The notes beneath the pieces were generated by a model, which ran no database searches, was not told where the DNA came from, and worked only from the letters and a program-made list of their open reading frames with translations. From a virus: 54,865 nucleotides of DNA. Below are positions 6,663 through 16,215 of the stretch, one piece after another. The stretch spans positions 1 through 54,865 of IMG/VR virus record IMGVR_UViG_3300046413_000898. The stretch is one strand, 5' to 3'. The position numbers were made by a program, and so were the translations under genes. Position 1 is the stretch's first letter; each line of letters opens with the position of its first letter.

Positions 6663-7112
6663 TCAGGTGCCCACCTGCCGCGCCAGTCGCGCCACCGGAT
6701 CGGTGTCGTCGTCGTGGTCGTCGTCCACGGTCTGCTCGAGCTCGACCGGGGAGTCAGTGACGGCCTGGTCCTCGGTGAGGACGAGGCCGTCGGTAGGGAT
6801 CTGGTCGGGGTCCACGAGGTTCGAGGCGTACTCCCCGGTCTCGTCCGGCGAGTCCACCTGCGGCGGCAGGGGATCACGGGCCGGGTCGCGCTTGGCGTAG
6901 CCGGCCAGGACTGCGCCGGTGGCGCCGATGGCGACGAACACTGGCGCTGACCAGACGCCGAGACTCTGCACGGCTTCCTGGGGGATCGCCAGCAGGAAGG
7001 CGGCCGCGATACCAGCCAGGGCGGTCAGTGCACCGCCGGTGACGATGCCCGCGGTGACCTTGGGGCTGATGCGGGTGGGATCGGTGGATGCGCTGGCTGC
7101 GTGGCGGCTCAT
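6663..7112 (-). CDS. Holin-like membrane protein (module A)
   Basis: This 149-aa protein has two hydrophobic helices (GIVTGGALTALAGIAAAFLLAI and APVFVAIGATGAVLAGYA) and a long acidic cytoplasmic tail ending in DTDPVARLARQV. The same tail ending (DDPVARLAKQV) occurs in the holin at 52055-52501. It is coupled to the lysin stop by an ATGA-type overlap. It probably permeabilises the membrane to release the lysin. Confidence 0.78.
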   Translation of the reverse strand: MSRHAASASTDPTRISPKVTAGIVTGGALTALAGIAAAFLLAIPQEAVQSLGVWSAPVFVAIGATGAVLAGYAKRDPARDPLPPQVDSPDETGEYASNLVDPDQIPTDGLVLTEDQAVTDSPVELEQTVDDDHDDDTDPVARLARQVGT

Positions 7113-8176
7113 GCCTGCACCTCCTTGATCTGATCGGCCGGCACCTGGCGGGTGATGCGGGCGTCGGAGACGACGGTGACCGTGTCGGCCTGCGCTGCGT
7201 TGATCGCGGCGGACACGATCTGCTCGAGACGCTCCTTGTCCAGGCCAGCGGCGATGGTGCGCAGCGTCACCGATGACTTCTCGCGCATCCGCTGTTCGAG
7301 GATGCGGTGGGACTCGTTGAGGGTGCGCTCGTGGCGCTGCCACCCCAGGAACTCGCTGATGGTCTGCTCACCCTTGGCGGAACCCTGGGCGGGAATCTTG
7401 GCGCTGAGAAGCGCCTGCACGATGCGCTTCTCGGTGCGTTCGTTCTCCTCTCGGATGACGGCGCGGAACTCTTCCTTGGAGGCCATGTCAGACCACTCCT
7501 TCGTCTCGGTCGGGGCCGCCGGGGTTACCGGCTTGGCGGTGGCGGATGCCCGGGCGGGCGCGCCAGTGGGATTAGAGTAAGACCACGAGTGCTTGCCGGT
7601 GGCTGTCACCCACGCCTGGGCGGAGCGCAGTCCCTCGATCTTGCCCGGCAGCAGGGAGGCGTCGATCTTCCCCATCGAGGACCACTCGTAGTGGGCCAGC
7701 TGCAGGAAAGTGTCCGGGGCGGCAGGCTTATACATCCGCGCCAGTGCGGAGGCCAGGTAGGGCCACACGCGGATCTGGTCCGCGGTCCAGTCAGCCGGGG
7801 CGACCCCGGAGGACTCGGCCTCGATACCGATCAGCCAGCCGTTGCCCCCGTTGAGCGGCACCCCGCCGATCGGGCCGCCGACGCCGGCGTGATTCGCCCA
7901 CCCGGCGGCGACCACGTAGACCTCGCCGCCGCGCCCGAAGGCGAGGTTGCACAGCGGGCCGGGAAGGTCGGAACGTCCGCCGATCAGCATGTTCAGCGTC
8001 GGCGAGCCGGTGGTGTAGCGACGGGCGCTGGTCGTGGCCGTGTGATGGTGCAGCACGCCCTTCGGGGTGCCGTAGAACCCGCGCCCGGCCCATCCGCGGG
8101 TCTTCCACCCGTTGGTCTCGATCACGGTCAGGCCGTGCTTGCGCAGCCCGTCCGCCAGGTCAGTGAGCATCACCAT
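7109..8176 (-). CDS. Endolysin, N-acetylmuramoyl-L-alanine amidase (module A)
   Basis: A 355-aa cell-wall hydrolase. Residues ~20-190 form an Amidase_2/PGRP-like zinc domain with HHHTAT (~43-48), NHAGVGG and a late HYEWSSMGKID motif that matches the usual third zinc ligand and catalytic Lys. A Pro/Ala linker (~200-230) leads to a helical C-terminal region (EEFRAVIREENERTEKRIVQ...) that may oligomerise or bind the wall. The ATG 8176 follows AGGAG by 7 bases. Module B uses an unrelated lysin here. Confidence 0.88.
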   Translation of the reverse strand: MVMLTDLADGLRKHGLTVIETNGWKTRGWAGRGFYGTPKGVLHHHTATTSARRYTTGSPTLNMLIGGRSDLPGPLCNLAFGRGGEVYVVAAGWANHAGVGGPIGGVPLNGGNGWLIGIEAESSGVAPADWTADQIRVWPYLASALARMYKPAAPDTFLQLAHYEWSSMGKIDASLLPGKIEGLRSAQAWVTATGKHSWSYSNPTGAPARASATAKPVTPAAPTETKEWSDMASKEEFRAVIREENERTEKRIVQALLSAKIPAQGSAKGEQTISEFLGWQRHERTLNESHRILEQRMREKSSVTLRTIAAGLDKERLEQIVSAAINAAQADTVTVVSDARITRQVPADQIKEVQA

Positions 8177-8189
8177 GTGATGACTCCTC

Positions 8190-8606
8190 TCATGAAGAAT
8201 CCCCCGTGTCAGGCGGGGGCTTGGTGTGTAGTGGGCGTGAGCGCATGTTCTGCAGGTGCTGCAGGATCCGCCACGACAACGACGGAACCGGTGGACGCGC
8301 GCCGTCCTGCACCCACTTCACCACCGGGACCATGTCATCGATCAGTTCGTCCCGGTCGCGCAGGGCTCCCTCTAGGGCCACGAGGCGGCGGGTGTGCTCC
8401 GAGGACTCTGCCCGCAGGCTCTTGAGCTCTTGCTCCTGGCGGGTGAGTGCGCTTTCGAGGGTTTTCTGCCACTCGGACTGCACCGTGGTGGAGCGGTCCA
8501 CGCGCCGCGCCCACCACACCAGAAAGGCCGTGATCAAGGCGCCACCGGTGGTTATGAGCGCGGCCAGCACAGTAGGTTCCAGCGGCATCATGGCGGGACT
8601 AATCAC
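8190..8606 (-). CDS. Holin-like protein, one TM plus coiled coil (module A)
   Basis: A 138-aa protein with one N-terminal membrane helix (TVLAALITTGGALITAFLVWW) and a long coiled coil (LESALTRQEQELKSLRAE). This layout is seen in single-TM phage holins or spanin-like partners. The GTG at 8606 is chosen from the GGGGG site 5 bases upstream. It is near-identical to 54022-54453. Confidence 0.75.
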   Translation of the reverse strand: MISPAMMPLEPTVLAALITTGGALITAFLVWWARRVDRSTTVQSEWQKTLESALTRQEQELKSLRAESSEHTRRLVALEGALRDRDELIDDMVPVVKWVQDGARPPVPSLSWRILQHLQNMRSRPLHTKPPPDTGDSS

Positions 8607-9159
8607 GGCCACCCCCTGCCCTTACCCTCGGGGCATAGTCAAACGCGCCAGCGTGCGCCGCCAGCGCCAAAAGGGTCATCACCGCCCGAGTCCAGTAGTT
8701 CGCCGTGGACCCCCACCCCGAGCTCACATGCGGCGGACCACCAGCACCACCGCCACTACCGGCAGGGAACCCCATCAACCCAGAGGACTCCCACAGCAAC
8801 CACGGGCCCAGGAACAGTGCGCCGATCAGCAGTGGGATGATCACCAGCACCGAGCCAATCAGGATCAGCTGCTGCCTGGCCGCCTCACCACGCACCACAG
8901 ACAGCACCACACCCAACGCCGCCAGAACAGCGGCGACCATCCAGACACCGGCGATCACATGCGGAGTCATCCACCCCGCCACCCACGACACACCATCAAC
9001 CCGCGCCGGCGACGGACGGGACCACCACGAAGCCGCCATCAGCGCATGGGAGATCGCAAGAACAGCGAGGACCACACGGAAGAACGCCGACCTGGACACG
9101 GGAACGGGTACGCCCCGGCCGCCTAGGGGTGGCTCAGGGTCTGGTCTGTGGGTGTTCAT
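8599..9159 (-). CDS. Membrane protein of lysis module, 186 aa (module A)
   Basis: A protein of unknown function with four hydrophobic segments (~27-48, 68-90, 100-125 and ~160-175) and a Gly-rich loop (GFPAGSGGGAGGPPHVSSG). It starts at ATG 9159, just inside the tail-protein stop. The truncated gene at 54446-54865 is near-identical over the visible part. It may be a holin or antiholin partner. Confidence 0.75.
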   Translation of the reverse strand: MNTHRPDPEPPLGGRGVPVPVSRSAFFRVVLAVLAISHALMAASWWSRPSPARVDGVSWVAGWMTPHVIAGVWMVAAVLAALGVVLSVVRGEAARQQLILIGSVLVIIPLLIGALFLGPWLLWESSGLMGFPAGSGGGAGGPPHVSSGWGSTANYWTRAVMTLLALAAHAGAFDYAPRVRAGGGRD

Positions 9160-9160
9160 C

Positions 9161-11230
9161 TCAGGCCACCTTCCAGGTCGTCCACCCGCCAGCAGCGGTC
9201 CACGTGCGGGTATGGCGGCGACCATCCGCACCCCACCCGGTCTGAATCACCAGCGACGAAGTCACCCGCACCACATCGACATGTCCCTCGAATCCCTCGA
9301 CCGGCCACCCACGGCCCATCGACGCCGCCGAGGACGTGGCGTAGTACCTGCCCGATTGCAGGGCGTAGTTCAGCGAGTACGAGGTGTCGGGCATCCGCAT
9401 CACCGTGTCATCCGACGAGTGCACCTGGAACCGGGCGGAGGGCGGCGGGAACCGATCAATGCCCACGAACAGGACCGTGTTCCCGGTCCAGTGCACGACA
9501 GACTGCGAGGAGTCCGACCCCCACCCATCCTCATCCCACGCCAGCGCCTGCCCCACCTGAGCGAACGTGTTCCCCGACACGACGGTGTCCAGGCTGTTCG
9601 CGGTGACCTTCACCCCGACCGTGTCAGAGCCAGTGAGTCGGACGGTGTTCCCCTGGACGGTGAGGCCACGGACTCCACGCCCGTTCTCACAGGTCAGCAC
9701 CGCGACCGCCCCGTCCTGGCGGGACTCAAAAAGATTGTCCGCCAAGGTGATGCCCTGTGGGACAGTCGGCACAGGCGTGCCATATCCGACCATCCGGTAG
9801 AACCCGACCGAGAAGTCTCGGATCACGTTGCCCACGAACTGTGTGCCGATCCACCCCTGAAAGGGCTTGCCTCCGCCGTCATTCACCCGGAACCCAGCCG
9901 AGAAGCCCTCGATCACGTTGCCGGTGATGAGAGCGTTCTTCCCTCCGCCCTCGAAGCAATAGACCCCCACATACGGGTTTGACGAGGTGTTGTAGTTACC
10001 GGATCCGGTGATCCTGTTGTTCGCCACGATCGAGCTGTTACCTCGGATCGAGAGGCCGGAACTACGGCACTCGGAGAAATTGTTGTCCGTGATCTCGCAC
10101 CCGTAGGTTCCGGGGTGCAGCGTCATCGGGTTGAACAGCGCCCCGTACGAGGCGCACTGCTTCACGTAGCAGAACACTGACGGGTACGGCGTGCTCGAGC
10201 GGTAGGTGAAGTCGTAAGGCTGCGCACCCCACGTGGTGGAACAGCCCACCAGGCCGGAGGACTGACAGGCGGCGACATGGAAAACGTTCTGCAGCGCATG
10301 GTCAGCAGCCTCGTAGAGCATCTCGGACGCGTACGCGTGGCAGTCACGGATCTCGACGCGGTAGCAGTCCTCGAGCCCCACAGCGCGGCCCCGAGCCGTG
10401 ACCTTGACAGTGACTCGCTCGACCCTGGAATCGTTGCTGCGGATCAAGCGGACCGCGCCCATGGAGAACTGGCCCACCAGCTCCAGGTCCCGGATAGTGA
10501 CCCGGTCACCGGACCCGTCCGTTGCCCGTAGCTCCGCAGAGGTGCCCGCATCCGGGCTCGTCTCCTGTGTGGCATCCGGTCGGTACCCGTCGAACACCAG
10601 CCCGCGGTCGAGGGTGATTTGCGTTGGCGAGAGCACACCCTGCACACGAACGAACTCGGAGAAGAACGGGCCCTGCCCGCCGCTCGTGGACCACCCCAAT
10701 CGGTTCTCGCCGGCGTCATCGGACGTGGAGACTCGCTGGGAGATCAGCCTCACCACGTCACCCTGCATCAACCCGTGAGCGGTCTTGGTGGTCAGCTCGT
10801 TCGCTCCCGCGTTGACAGCCACAGCGAGCTCGGACGTGACGCCGTGGCTGCCGAACGCCCGGAAGATGTTCTCCACGGTCGTGCTGCCCTGCACGAGCAC
10901 AGTGCCGGGCTCCCCGAACACCGTGGTGCCGGCCTGAACTCGCAGGTACGGCACCCCGTCCACCTTGTACCTGCCGGCCGCGATGAACAGGACCTTGCCC
11001 GCCGCATCATCCAAAGCCGCCTGCAGAGCTGGTGCGTCGTTCGTGGTCCCGTCGCCCTTCGCCCCGTACTCCCGGGCGTCGATCGCGGTGCCGTTGCCAC
11101 CAGCCCCGATCGGCAGCTCCTGGTCGTGGTTCCAGTATCGCTCGTCCAGGCGCTCGAGCATCTTGGGCGGCAACTCCCCGGTGGGCTTCACCTTGGGGTA
11201 GATCGTGTACTCGCTCATGGCGGTCGTCAT
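9161..11230 (-). CDS. Tail spike/fibre with pectate-lyase-like beta-helix
   Basis: This 689-aa tail protein begins with a short virion-anchoring segment. It is followed by the DAREYGAKGDGTTNDAPALQAAL motif of the Pectate_lyase_3/GH28-like family (~45-70), which enters a right-handed beta-helix of repeated GN-x-I/V turns (~230-560). The C-terminal ~130 residues (SYSLNYALQSGRYYATSS, TAAGGWTTWKVA) resemble a receptor-binding tip. It probably recognises or depolymerises a cell-surface polysaccharide. The start ATG 11230 follows GGGAGGGCCCC. Confidence 0.82.
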   Translation of the reverse strand: MTTAMSEYTIYPKVKPTGELPPKMLERLDERYWNHDQELPIGAGGNGTAIDAREYGAKGDGTTNDAPALQAALDDAAGKVLFIAAGRYKVDGVPYLRVQAGTTVFGEPGTVLVQGSTTVENIFRAFGSHGVTSELAVAVNAGANELTTKTAHGLMQGDVVRLISQRVSTSDDAGENRLGWSTSGGQGPFFSEFVRVQGVLSPTQITLDRGLVFDGYRPDATQETSPDAGTSAELRATDGSGDRVTIRDLELVGQFSMGAVRLIRSNDSRVERVTVKVTARGRAVGLEDCYRVEIRDCHAYASEMLYEAADHALQNVFHVAACQSSGLVGCSTTWGAQPYDFTYRSSTPYPSVFCYVKQCASYGALFNPMTLHPGTYGCEITDNNFSECRSSGLSIRGNSSIVANNRITGSGNYNTSSNPYVGVYCFEGGGKNALITGNVIEGFSAGFRVNDGGGKPFQGWIGTQFVGNVIRDFSVGFYRMVGYGTPVPTVPQGITLADNLFESRQDGAVAVLTCENGRGVRGLTVQGNTVRLTGSDTVGVKVTANSLDTVVSGNTFAQVGQALAWDEDGWGSDSSQSVVHWTGNTVLFVGIDRFPPPSARFQVHSSDDTVMRMPDTSYSLNYALQSGRYYATSSAASMGRGWPVEGFEGHVDVVRVTSSLVIQTGWGADGRRHTRTWTAAGGWTTWKVA

Positions 11231-11295
11231 GGGGCCCTCCCTTGGGCATGAGAAAGACCCCAAACCAGACGGTCAGGGGCCAACGGGATGAGGTG

Positions 11296-13080
11296 TCAGA
11301 GGCGGGAGTCGGCGCGCAACAGGTCGTAGTAACCGAGCACCACAACGCGGCCCGCGTCGCGCTCGGCGGCCAGCCACTCGAGGAATGCGACGAAGTCGAC
11401 AGACGACAGGTACCCCTCGGTGTCCAGTCGTGAGGGGTGCAGCATCAGCGCCACTCCACGCGCTCCCGTGTAGGCGCCGGTGACACGGGCCTTCATGGTG
11501 TCGAGGGTGAGCGTGTCCACGGTGTAGTGCGACTGGCCTTGGCGGACCTCGCCGTCGAGGGTGCGGTACACCGTGCCGTCGAGGTAGCCGGCGCCCACAG
11601 CGTGCGTGCGCAGGATCGCTCGCCCAGGCGCAGTGTTCCACCAGGACTCGATGGAGCCTCCGCCGTCGAACCCGGTCGTGTCACCGGAGGAGCCGGGAGG
11701 CGCGTACCCATCAATGACCGCGGCCGGCAGATCAGCGCGCAGCTTGTCCAGCCCACCCTTGACCTGCTCTTCGAGAGCCGCCTCCGTGGCGGGTGGGGCG
11801 ACGTGGTTGAGGCTGTGGTTCCAGACCTCGAGCCAACCCTCAGAAACCCACGTGTTCACCTGCGCGGCGGTGACGCCGTCGTTCTCGGTGCGGTCCCAGT
11901 CGCCGCCGTTGAGGGCCTGCGCGGCCGGGAGGTTCAAGCGCTTGAGCGCGGGCACGACATTGTCGCGGAAGTTCCCGAGCCCGTGGTCGAAGCGCAGCGC
12001 GACGGCGGGCTTGCCGTTGGTCTTGATGACCGGGCGGCGGCGGGTGAAGTCCTGCACGAGCAGCGCATTCGCCAGCCCCGCATCTGCGGTAGACGCCGAC
12101 TGGGTCGGAGCCGTGAGGTCCCGCCACGCAGAGAACGGGAACGGGGACGGCGACGTGCTCGCCGTGGATCGGACCAGGAACCGCGGGTCCGACCCGTAGG
12201 TCTGCATCTGCTGGAAGATCAGCCCGGTCGTTGTAGCCCGGACGCTGACCCGCGCCGCGACACGTGGGATGCCCTGAGCGTCCGGCCACCCACCAGTGAC
12301 CGCTACGGCGTCCGTGGTGTTGCGGATGACCAGTTCCTGGTTAGCCCGCAGGTCATCGAGATTCACTCCTGCAGCGGGCTGTGACACCGGCAAGGCATTC
12401 CACGGGTTCCACGACGACGACGACGACGACGACCGTTCCCACATCGCAGGAGAGATGTGCTGCACGACCCGCTGATGAGCCACCGCCCGCTGAACCGAAA
12501 CGATCAGCAGACCCGCCGCGGTGTTCGGGATCGGGCTGTTCACGTAGGAGCGTGACGCCGCCAGCTCCCACACGCCAGCCTGATCCGGGCCTCGATACGT
12601 GTTCAGGTCAGCCCCCGAGGGGACGATCCCACGGGAGAGCATCGCCCCAGCCGTGGCGTTCTCCACCGCGACCGCCGCAGACGCATCGATGACCGCGTTG
12701 GGGACCTCGGAGACCTCGAACAGCCCCGGGTCTGCGGTCTCCGCCATCTGGAACGCGCCGCCCGGGCCCTCCGGGCCACGCGGCCCGATCGGCAGCTCCA
12801 GGTTCAGCGTCTGCTCCGGCGAGGTTCCCGTGATCGACGCACCAGCGCTGGCACCACCAGCGACCGTGCCGACACTCAGCACATTCGGGGGACCCGGGAC
12901 CCCGTACTGTTCTGCCTCCGTGCGGGGCACGAAGTCACGCTTCACCAGAGCAGACAGGGAACCGATCTCCCGAGTAATCGCCGCCGTCGTTGTCGAGGCG
13001 AGAGTGCTCCACCACTGCTCAGATGGGTGCATATCCCCAGCTGTCGGGGCCTGAATCTGCAGAGAAGTCGTACGAGGCAT
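11296..13080 (-). CDS. Tail protein with polysaccharide-deacetylase-like domain
   Basis: A 594-aa tail protein. A short collagen-like GPRGPEGPGG stretch lies at ~99-108 and a poly-Ser run at ~217-223, coded by a GAC/TCG trinucleotide repeat. Residues ~350-590 resemble a NodB/CE4 deacetylase: RFDHG (~363) in the place of the usual FDDG, then HSLNH (~422-426) as the zinc HxxxH, and a late LHPSRL. The His in RFDHG replaces the second Asp, so activity may be altered. It probably modifies host surface glycans during adsorption. Confidence 0.78.
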   Translation of the reverse strand: MPRTTSLQIQAPTAGDMHPSEQWWSTLASTTTAAITREIGSLSALVKRDFVPRTEAEQYGVPGPPNVLSVGTVAGGASAGASITGTSPEQTLNLELPIGPRGPEGPGGAFQMAETADPGLFEVSEVPNAVIDASAAVAVENATAGAMLSRGIVPSGADLNTYRGPDQAGVWELAASRSYVNSPIPNTAAGLLIVSVQRAVAHQRVVQHISPAMWERSSSSSSSWNPWNALPVSQPAAGVNLDDLRANQELVIRNTTDAVAVTGGWPDAQGIPRVAARVSVRATTTGLIFQQMQTYGSDPRFLVRSTASTSPSPFPFSAWRDLTAPTQSASTADAGLANALLVQDFTRRRPVIKTNGKPAVALRFDHGLGNFRDNVVPALKRLNLPAAQALNGGDWDRTENDGVTAAQVNTWVSEGWLEVWNHSLNHVAPPATEAALEEQVKGGLDKLRADLPAAVIDGYAPPGSSGDTTGFDGGGSIESWWNTAPGRAILRTHAVGAGYLDGTVYRTLDGEVRQGQSHYTVDTLTLDTMKARVTGAYTGARGVALMLHPSRLDTEGYLSSVDFVAFLEWLAAERDAGRVVVLGYYDLLRADSRL

Positions 13081-13089
13081 CAGCCCCTC

Positions 13090-15393
13090 CTATCGTCGTG
13101 CCAGGGGAGCCGCATCGAACTCGCCCAACGTCTTGTCGGCCCACACCCGGTCGCGTTCCTCGAGCGTCGCTCCGCCCCACAGCTGGTCGTACTCGAACAG
13201 CGTCGGACGGCTGGCGTGCACCCTGACCACCAGCAACTGCAGCGTCTGGGAATAATCGCCAGCCGCTATGGAATCCCGGATTCCGCGCACCACCCCGGTG
13301 ATGCGCAACCCCGTGCGGTGCGTATCGGTCACGGTGACCATGTCCCCGATCATCAGTCGCGCATCACCAGTTGTCTCCACCCCATCGACTACCGGGAACG
13401 GCTTCGCCGTCTGCTGAGCCAGCCAGAACGCTAACGACTTCGCCATGTCCTCGGTCTGGATCCACCAGCCCGCCTCATGGACCAAGTCCGGGGCACGGCT
13501 CGGCCCACCTACAGAGGCAGTGAAGTCGACGTCGGTGAGGGAGATCTTCATCTGGGCGCGCAGAACCGGGAGGTTGTAGTCCCGCCACTGGGGCTTCAGC
13601 ACCGTCCCAGTGTCTTGCGTAGCCAACTTGATCTCGGTTACCCCATTTGGCACATTACCCACCCAGGAATGGGTGATGTGGTAAGCGGACCCACCCAGCG
13701 GCCGGATGCTGCCCTGATACCCAACCCACTCCGTGTTCGGGTGGATGTTACCGTCCTTGTCGTAGGCAACGTACCCCATCCACGAACCCACGCCCCGGTT
13801 GAAGCTGTTCTTGGAGGTCTCGGCCTGGAAGAAATTCGGGTTGCTATCGACGTTGATCCAGATTTCGTCGTCCGGAGCGGTAATGAACTCCTCGAACTCG
13901 TCACCTGGTTCCATGGTCTCGCCCGACCCCTGCCACACCGGAATCCGTGAGCGGTTCGCGCGCTTCACCGCGCCCTGCTGGTACTTGACGACGGCGCGCG
14001 CCGAGGCTCCCTGTGCATCATGCGACCAGGTCAGATCCAGAATGTCATTGGTTGACGTGAGCTCTACGACGGGATCCCCGGCGGTGAAGTGGTTACGAGA
14101 TCGCCACTGCACTTTGTCGTCCTCGTCTACCCAGAACGCTGCGCATTCGGCCTCCGCCCACTGCGTGAGCAGGTCCAATGCTTTCTGCTTCTGGATCGGG
14201 GGGGACCAGAATAGCGAGGCCATCTGTGGCGGCGCAGTGATGCTCGCGTTGGCTACGAAAGTCTCATAACCCGAGGGAACGGCCGGGAACGCGACCTGGA
14301 CGCCGCCAACATCGTTGCCGCGCAGGTCGACTACAGCCCGCGTCATGGGCAGGTGCTCAGAACCCCACGGCAGTGTGGCGGAAGGATGTACCTTCGACCC
14401 CCGGTTGTTGGTCCTGATCGAGATCCGCCCCCGGCGGTTTCCAATCGCCTCGATGCGAATCGAGGCGCGCCGCCACCCCCGGCCGATGTCCCCATCGGTG
14501 GCTGAGAGGTAGGTGGCCCAGTCCTCAGCATCGGCCGTGCGAAATTGCACCAGAATCGACCGAGACGACGTGACGACGACAGCGATCCTCGCCCCGTTCT
14601 CGAACTGCACATAGACCCGCCCAGAGGTCTCCTGGGTGCCGGCGGCGGTCAGGTTGATCTCCAGCGGGCGAGACAGGTTGCCCTCTGAGTGCATCCCCAG
14701 ATCGGGGACGTACTCGGCGTAGAGCCGGTTACCCATGACCGAGTCCCACCCTTGGGCGAAGTAGGGCTGCTCGCGCCACGTCGACGACCGCCGCGAGTTC
14801 ACGATCGTTCCGCGTTCCGGGTATGCGGACCCCACCAGCGGCACGGACAGAACGGTCCGGGCCGGCATCGGCGGTGTCGTGAAGTAACCGCAATCGCGCA
14901 GCACTCGATCCACGAAATAGGAGGAAACGAGCCCGATGTTCATCGGGTTAGTCACCCCATCCGTTGTGGGCGCGGGCATGATCCGCGCCAGCGGCGGAAT
15001 ACTGACCACACGATTCAGCTGATCAGTGTTATCCACCATGCTGATCTGCAAATCAGATTCAGAAGCCGCCCCGCCCGCCTTATCCACCACACCCGAGAAC
15101 ACCTTCGCCCGAGACGTTCCGCTGAGCGCGTACACCTCCACAGGCGCCATCGGCTGCGGTGTCTCGGCGCCCCACGGCACCGGAGAACGATCCGTAACCC
15201 GGGCGTCCTGTAGCACCGTTGCCGATGCCGTCGACGCCGAGTAGCCGCCCACACCCGCCACCTGGTCCGGGAGGCTCGATGGAATCGACCTCTCGATCGA
15301 CAGGTCCTCGGCCGAGACCACCTCCCCGCCGATCACGAGCTCACCCGAGACCGTGGTCACTGAAGAGTCGTTATCCCACTGGATGTCACGCAT
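13090..15393 (-). CDS. Minor tail protein (Tal/hub-like), 767 aa
   Basis: A large tail-tip protein encoded after the Dit-like protein. The N-terminus (MRDIQWDNDSSVTTVSGELVI) and a central jelly-roll-like segment (~220-360, FENGARIAVVVTSSRSILVQF) fit a hub or baseplate protein, and the C-terminal part (MIGDMVTVTDTHRTGLRITG) resembles the late part of phage tail-hub proteins. It probably connects tube and fibres. Assignment is by position and general features. Confidence 0.7.
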   Translation of the reverse strand: MRDIQWDNDSSVTTVSGELVIGGEVVSAEDLSIERSIPSSLPDQVAGVGGYSASTASATVLQDARVTDRSPVPWGAETPQPMAPVEVYALSGTSRAKVFSGVVDKAGGAASESDLQISMVDNTDQLNRVVSIPPLARIMPAPTTDGVTNPMNIGLVSSYFVDRVLRDCGYFTTPPMPARTVLSVPLVGSAYPERGTIVNSRRSSTWREQPYFAQGWDSVMGNRLYAEYVPDLGMHSEGNLSRPLEINLTAAGTQETSGRVYVQFENGARIAVVVTSSRSILVQFRTADAEDWATYLSATDGDIGRGWRRASIRIEAIGNRRGRISIRTNNRGSKVHPSATLPWGSEHLPMTRAVVDLRGNDVGGVQVAFPAVPSGYETFVANASITAPPQMASLFWSPPIQKQKALDLLTQWAEAECAAFWVDEDDKVQWRSRNHFTAGDPVVELTSTNDILDLTWSHDAQGASARAVVKYQQGAVKRANRSRIPVWQGSGETMEPGDEFEEFITAPDDEIWINVDSNPNFFQAETSKNSFNRGVGSWMGYVAYDKDGNIHPNTEWVGYQGSIRPLGGSAYHITHSWVGNVPNGVTEIKLATQDTGTVLKPQWRDYNLPVLRAQMKISLTDVDFTASVGGPSRAPDLVHEAGWWIQTEDMAKSLAFWLAQQTAKPFPVVDGVETTGDARLMIGDMVTVTDTHRTGLRITGVVRGIRDSIAAGDYSQTLQLLVVRVHASRPTLFEYDQLWGGATLEERDRVWADKTLGEFDAAPLARR

Positions 15394-16201
15394 CCGAGCT
15401 CAACTCCTTCACAGTGAACGAAATGTTCTCCATCAGCCCCTGGTGGGCGTCGATGTGCGCCAGATCAGCGTCGAAACCCTCGACCACGACCTGGCTAGAA
15501 CCACCCCCAGGTGCCCAGTCGGAAAGCTCAGCCGACCAAGCGAGCGCCGGCAACCCGACCTGCATGGCCTCCGTGACCCGCACCCGGGCAGACACCGCAG
15601 ACGCAGAGACCGCAGGGATCGTGGCCGAGACCCGCACCGGCTCAGTGCCAGTCACCCGGGTCGAGACGTTGTCCACGATCGCGCCGTTAGCGTCCACGGT
15701 CTGCACCCAGACGACTCCGGGCCCATTGATCCACACCGCGCCGGTGAGCGGCATCCCTGGCACCACAGGTGTGCCCTCCGCGAGGGTGACCAGATTATTG
15801 TCGGCAATCACCGAGTGCCGCACGAGCCCCAGTCCAGGCACCTGCCACGCACCAGCTGGATCGCCGGCACCAGACCAAGACCTGTGCGTCGGTCCGGGCA
15901 TCGACGCCCCAAGGGTCATGACGTTCGTCGTCGTGGCCTGCACCGGCACCCACGCGAACGGACCCAGGCCGAACACTCCGGCCGTCAGTGCCTTGAGGTG
16001 ACGTGCTTCCTCCGGGGTCGCCAGCGACAGCTCGCACTTCCACTCGCGCAGAACCTGCGGAGAGACCTGAGCCCGCAGCCGCCCCCCGAGCGTCGTCCTG
16101 TAGGACGCCGCCCGGGAGGACGACACGGAGGCCTTGCCCCGGATGTGAGCGAACAACTGCATGGACCCGGGTGGGCCCAGGTACGCGCCACGGAACGGCA
16201 T
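15386..16201 (-). CDS. Distal-tail-like minor tail protein, 271 aa
   Basis: This gene follows the tape measure directly and overlaps the next tail gene. The N-terminal ~100 residues (REWKCELSLATPEEARHLKALTAGVFGLGPFAWV) match the layout of phage tail proteins at the Dit position. A beta-rich carbohydrate-binding-like half follows (~120-240). It probably forms the ring at the tail tip. Confidence 0.68.
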   Translation of the reverse strand: MPFRGAYLGPPGSMQLFAHIRGKASVSSSRAASYRTTLGGRLRAQVSPQVLREWKCELSLATPEEARHLKALTAGVFGLGPFAWVPVQATTTNVMTLGASMPGPTHRSWSGAGDPAGAWQVPGLGLVRHSVIADNNLVTLAEGTPVVPGMPLTGAVWINGPGVVWVQTVDANGAIVDNVSTRVTGTEPVRVSATIPAVSASAVSARVRVTEAMQVGLPALAWSAELSDWAPGGGSSQVVVEGFDADLAHIDAHQGLMENISFTVKELSSDA

Positions 16202-16215
16202 GATGGCCTCCTTGA

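Noticed and set aside
12411-12433. GAC trinucleotide repeat in a tail gene
   Set aside because: It codes a poly-Ser run and length changes would keep the frame; there is no evidence of phase variation.
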